In this document: piece after piece, positions 61,386 through 64,000 of the stretch
Numbering within the stretch: position 1 is the stretch's first letter
Layout: each line of letters opens with the position of its first letter
NCBI GenBank assembly: GCA_947496865.1
Contig: CANMEE010000001.1
Span: 1,417,501-1,481,500, forward strand
DNA from: an uncultured Sphingomonadaceae bacterium
Lineage (GTDB): Bacteria > Pseudomonadota > Alphaproteobacteria > Sphingomonadales > Sphingomonadaceae
Direction of reading: 5' to 3'
DNA length: 64,000 nt
Translations under genes and position numbers: made by a program
The notes under the pieces: model-generated
Seen by the model: the letters and a program-made list of their open reading frames with translations, nothing else
What the model was told of the DNA's origin: nothing
The model's database searches: none

Positions 61386-62759
61386 TCAGAAACTCATTTC
61401 ATCATAGATGCGCGATAAATCGCCATTCCATTCGCCGTGATAGCGCTCCAGCAGTTGGGCTGCTGGCGATTTACCCTTGGCCACGACTTCGCGCAGGGGA
61501 TCGAGAAAGCCGCTTTCATTGTCGCCACTGGTGTTGAGACGGCCGCGTGCGGTTAGGCCAGCAGAGGCAATTTCCAGTATTTCGTGCGCGAGATCGAGCA
61601 GCTTGCCGCCATTGGGTAGCGGCGCATCCAAGCCCTGTTTCGGCACGGCATTGCGCAGCGCTTCGCGTTCTTCCATGCTCCAACCTTTGACGCGGTCCCA
61701 TGCGGCATCGAGCGCGGTCTGGTCATAGAGCAGGCCGACCCAAAAAGCGGGCAGCGCGCAAATCCGGTTCCACGGTCCGCCGTCTGCACCGCGCATTTCG
61801 AGGAAGCTTTTCAAGCGAACCTCTGGAAAGGCGGTCGACAGATGGTCGTTCCAGTCGGAAATGGTTGGTTTTTCGCCGGGCAAAACCGACAGTTCGCCTT
61901 TTAGGAAATCGCGGAAACTGAGGCCCGCTGCATTGATATATTTGCCGTCGCGAAAGACGAAATACATCGGCACATCGAGCATATAGTCGGCATAGCGTTC
62001 ATAGCCAAAATCCTCGTCAAACACGAAGGGCAGCATGCCGGTGCGGTGCGGATCGGTGTCCGACCAGATATGGCTGCGGAAGCTTTCAAAACCATTGGGC
62101 TGGTTTTCGGTAAAGGGCGAATTGGCAAAGAGCGCGGTGGCCAGTGGTTGCAGCGCCAAGCCCACGCGGAATTTCTGGGCCATGTCGGCTTCGCTGGAAT
62201 AATCAAGATTGACCTGTATCGTGCAGGTACGCAGCATCATGTCGAGACCGAGACTGCCGACCTTGGGCATATGGTCGAGCATGATACCATAACGCCCCTT
62301 GGGCATGATCGGCAGCTCGGCGCGGGTTTTGTCCGGCCACATGCCCATGCCGAGAAAACCCTTGCCGGTCTTTTCACCAATGGCTTTGACTTGCTGTAGA
62401 TGCCGACCGGTTTCGTTGCAGGTCTCGTGGAGATTTTCGAGCGGCGCACCGGAAAGTTCCAATTGCCCAGCGGGTTCGAGGCTGACTGTGCCATCATCAC
62501 CGGCCATCGCGATAACTTTGCCGTTTTCTTCAACCGGCTTCCAGCCAAATTCCTGCAGCGAAAGCAGCAGGTCCTTGATGCCGCCCGGTTCGTCATAGCT
62601 GGGTGCGTGATGATCAGTGGTACAATAGACGAATTTCTCATGCTCTGTGCCGATGCGCCATTGCTCTTTCGGCTTCTCGCCGCCTTGCATTGGCTCGATA
62701 AGCTGGCTGACATTCTCGATCACAGGATCGTTGCTATTTGAAACTTGTCTCGTGCTCAT
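61386..62759 (-). CDS. gshA: Glutamate-cysteine ligase
   Basis: A 457-residue enzyme making gamma-glutamylcysteine, the first step of glutathione synthesis. This is the alphaproteobacterial/plant GCS2 type: QWRIGTEHEKFVY, MGMWPDKTRAELPIMPKGRYG and SLEPAGQLELSG are distinctive. It precedes the TonB-receptor gene on the same strand with a 193-bp gap. Confidence 0.95.
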   Translation of the reverse strand: MSTRQVSNSNDPVIENVSQLIEPMQGGEKPKEQWRIGTEHEKFVYCTTDHHAPSYDEPGGIKDLLLSLQEFGWKPVEENGKVIAMAGDDGTVSLEPAGQLELSGAPLENLHETCNETGRHLQQVKAIGEKTGKGFLGMGMWPDKTRAELPIMPKGRYGIMLDHMPKVGSLGLDMMLRTCTIQVNLDYSSEADMAQKFRVGLALQPLATALFANSPFTENQPNGFESFRSHIWSDTDPHRTGMLPFVFDEDFGYERYADYMLDVPMYFVFRDGKYINAAGLSFRDFLKGELSVLPGEKPTISDWNDHLSTAFPEVRLKSFLEMRGADGGPWNRICALPAFWVGLLYDQTALDAAWDRVKGWSMEEREALRNAVPKQGLDAPLPNGGKLLDLAHEILEIASAGLTARGRLNTSGDNESGFLDPLREVVAKGKSPAAQLLERYHGEWNGDLSRIYDEMSF

Positions 62760-62831
62760 CTTTTGCGTTTAGGCAAGTGTCCGAAATATCGCTAGAAATA
62801 TTTTATTCGGGCGCGGGAGTTTTTTATTTAA

Positions 62832-62854
62832 CCTCAAGAGCCGGGCGCATGAGG
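62832..62854 (+). repeat. Remnant of the 202-bp repeat
   Basis: CCTCAAGAGCCGGGCGCATGAGG contains both ends of the repeat (CCTCAAG-GCCGG and GAGG) with the interior gone. It sits between gshA and the YqaA gene. Confidence 0.4.
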
Positions 62855-62869
62855 TCTGACAAAAAACCT

Positions 62870-63451
62870 TCAAACCAACCACTTCACCGCGACAAAGCCG
62901 CCAACAAATATTATCCCGCCCAGCGTGGTCGCCAGCGCGAAATTCTTGTCGATCCATTCCTTCATCGGTGCCCCGAACCGGGCGAGCAATATTGCGACCA
63001 GGAAGAAGCGTGCGGACCGCGCAATAATTGCGGCAAAGATCAGTATATAGAGCGGCATGGCGGTGCTGCCCGCCGCAATTGTGATCACCTTAAACGGCAG
63101 CGGCGTGAACCCGGCAAGGAGCACAACGAGCCAGCCTTGCTCGTTAAAACTCTCTGCAAACACATCGAACTTGTCCGCGAGCCCATAGAAATCAAGGATT
63201 GCGACGCCAATGGTTTCAAAAAGGAAAAAACCGATGGCATAGCCGAGAAGTGCGCCGAGCACCGAGGAAACCGTGCAAATTAGCGCGTACCAATAGGCGC
63301 GTTTCGGCTTTGCCAAACACATTGGTGCGAGCATCACATCTGGCGGAATGGGAAAGAAACTCGACTCTGCAAAGCTGATCCCCGCCAGCCATTTTGTTGC
63401 TTGGGGATGCCCCGCTTTGTCGAGCATCCAGTCGTAAAGTTTTTTGAGCAT
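62870..63451 (-). CDS. YqaA/DedA-type membrane protein
   Basis: A 193-residue protein with four to five transmembrane helices. ESSFFPIPPDVMLAPM and GYAIGFFLFETIG are the SNARE-associated (DedA/YqaA) motifs, with a second half GFTPLPFKVITIAAGSTAM containing the typical FTPxPxK. The group includes polyprenyl-phosphate and phosphatidylethanolamine flippases. Copy B of the repeat lies 11 bp before its start codon, so its promoter is either in the repeat or further upstream. Confidence 0.83.
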   Translation of the reverse strand: MLKKLYDWMLDKAGHPQATKWLAGISFAESSFFPIPPDVMLAPMCLAKPKRAYWYALICTVSSVLGALLGYAIGFFLFETIGVAILDFYGLADKFDVFAESFNEQGWLVVLLAGFTPLPFKVITIAAGSTAMPLYILIFAAIIARSARFFLVAILLARFGAPMKEWIDKNFALATTLGGIIFVGGFVAVKWLV

Positions 63452-63461
63452 TCTTATTTTA

Positions 63462-63665
63462 CCTCAGGCGCCGGGCGGCGACATCCGTCGCCTTGGCTAT
63501 CGCGCCAATAAGGCGCGGCGGCCGGCCGACCTTGCCTCCGCTTCGCGTCGGTTTGGTGTCCGCCATAAAGTTTGTCTACCGAGCATAGCGAGGCAAGCGC
63601 GACTGCGCGCCCGAGCTTATGCGAGGAAAGCCAAGCGGACGGATGTCCGCGTCCGGCGCTTGAGG
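63462..63665 (-). repeat. 204-bp structured repeat, copy B
   Basis: In reverse complement it aligns along its whole length with copy A at 54136-54337. It starts CCTCAGGCGCCGG and ends GCGCTTGAGG. It lies between two genes that are both on the minus strand. Confidence 0.8.
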
Positions 63666-63673
63666 TTAACAAA

Positions 63674-64000
63674 TCAATGCCCCGCTGCCCCGCTCACGTC
63701 CTCTAGCAATTCCTCGGGCGTGTTCCGTCCGTGGTCTGTGCCGGCGGTCCGGTCGCCTCTCGCCAAAGCGAAGACCACGCCAGATAATGCCAGCAGTGCA
63801 ACGATATTTGGCAGCGTCATGACTGCGTTCGAAATATCACCTAGCCGCCAAACCAGCTCCAACGGCGCGAACGAGCCGAGGAAGATCACCAGGCACCAAA
63901 CGACGCGCCACATGAAGTGGAGTTTCTTTTCGCCGCTCAGCGTAGCTCCGGGCAGCAGATCATAAAGATAGGTGATCGCGCGTTCGCCATAATAGCTCCA
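63674..64000 (-). CDS. AGCS alanine/glycine:cation symporter, C-terminal part
   Basis: The gene runs off the window end. The visible 108 residues begin WSYYGERAITYLYDLL, a signature of the alanine/glycine:cation symporter (AGCS) family, followed by two transmembrane helices (MWRVVWCLVIFLGSF; LPNIVALLALSGVVFALA) and a hydrophilic tail. It likely uses sodium to import alanine or glycine. Confidence 0.85.
   Translation of the reverse strand, partial: WSYYGERAITYLYDLLPGATLSGEKKLHFMWRVVWCLVIFLGSFAPLELVWRLGDISNAVMTLPNIVALLALSGVVFALARGDRTAGTDHGRNTPEELLEDVSGAAGH

Noticed and set aside
1..64000. CRISPR arrays, insertion sequences, integrases, prophage genes
   Set aside because: None seen: no regularly spaced repeats, no transposase or integrase motifs in any of the long frames.

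Overview
The window is a stretch of chromosome from an alphaproteobacterium, most likely a member of the Sphingomonadales (Sphingorhabdus, Parasphingorhabdus or Sphingopyxis-like). This is an inference from gene content and order: three-gene proton-translocating transhydrogenase (pntAA-pntAB-pntB) next to a 41-residue aa3 oxidase subunit IV, the alphaproteobacterial GshA type, a CpdR-like receiver beside tRNA-Val and an N-formylglutamate amidohydrolase, SapC, a large TonB-dependent receptor, and rpmF-plsX-fabH. No rRNA operon, CRISPR array, prophage or insertion sequence was seen.

Layout. 0.2-2.3 kb: secE-nusG-rplK-rplA, closed by a strong terminator. 2.3-5.9 kb: outer-membrane barrel, GFA-fold enzyme, glpD, tRNA-Gly and a small membrane protein. 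6.0-14.5 kb: an unusual locus of five minus-strand exported proteins and one lipoprotein (two DUF1036-type, one with exact-length 65-residue repeats, one DUF4136 lipoprotein) followed by a 7TMR-DISM sensor kinase and a divergent NarL-type regulator. A shared GTGNRATCACAC element sits about 68 bp before two of these genes and again beyond the regulator. 14.7-20 kb: hypothetical proteins, MarR-like and PilZ regulators, a six-EF-hand exported protein and an OmpR/EnvZ-type two-component pair. 20-22.2 kb: a decayed HTH gene, a membrane protein and a dual-specificity phosphatase.

22.3-24.3 kb is the main accessory element: a complete retron with promoter, msr-msd RNA containing a 20-bp perfect hairpin, a nucleoside-deoxyribosyltransferase-like/winged-helix effector and a reverse transcriptase carrying NAxxH, YADD and VTG motifs. 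It resembles the St85/Sen2 (type II) retrons, which are toxin-antitoxin/anti-phage systems. Neither protein start is obvious: the longest effector reading frame begins inside the RNA gene.

24.5-48.2 kb is mostly housekeeping: acnA, a CMD/VOC/TauE/TetR cluster, a DUF389 membrane protein, rpmF-plsX-fabH, an AraC-type regulator whose tail runs antisense across tRNA-Val, cpdR, N-formylglutamate amidohydrolase, a probable three-hairpin sRNA with C-rich anti-Shine-Dalgarno loops, sapC, an FAD oxidase, rhlE, an NtrC-type activator, the pnt operon and an Asp/Glu racemase. 48.2-64 kb: a winged-helix/TPR regulator divergent from a serine hydrolase, a beta-helix protein/diheme cytochrome pair, an MFS pump, a pentapeptide-LprI protein, dinB, a TonB-dependent receptor, gshA, a YqaA-type membrane protein and the 3' part of an AGCS symporter. 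A ~200-bp repeat with inverted ends occurs twice in opposite orientation, 9 kb apart, in this last part.

All assignments come from reading the sequence and from memory of protein families; no database search was run.
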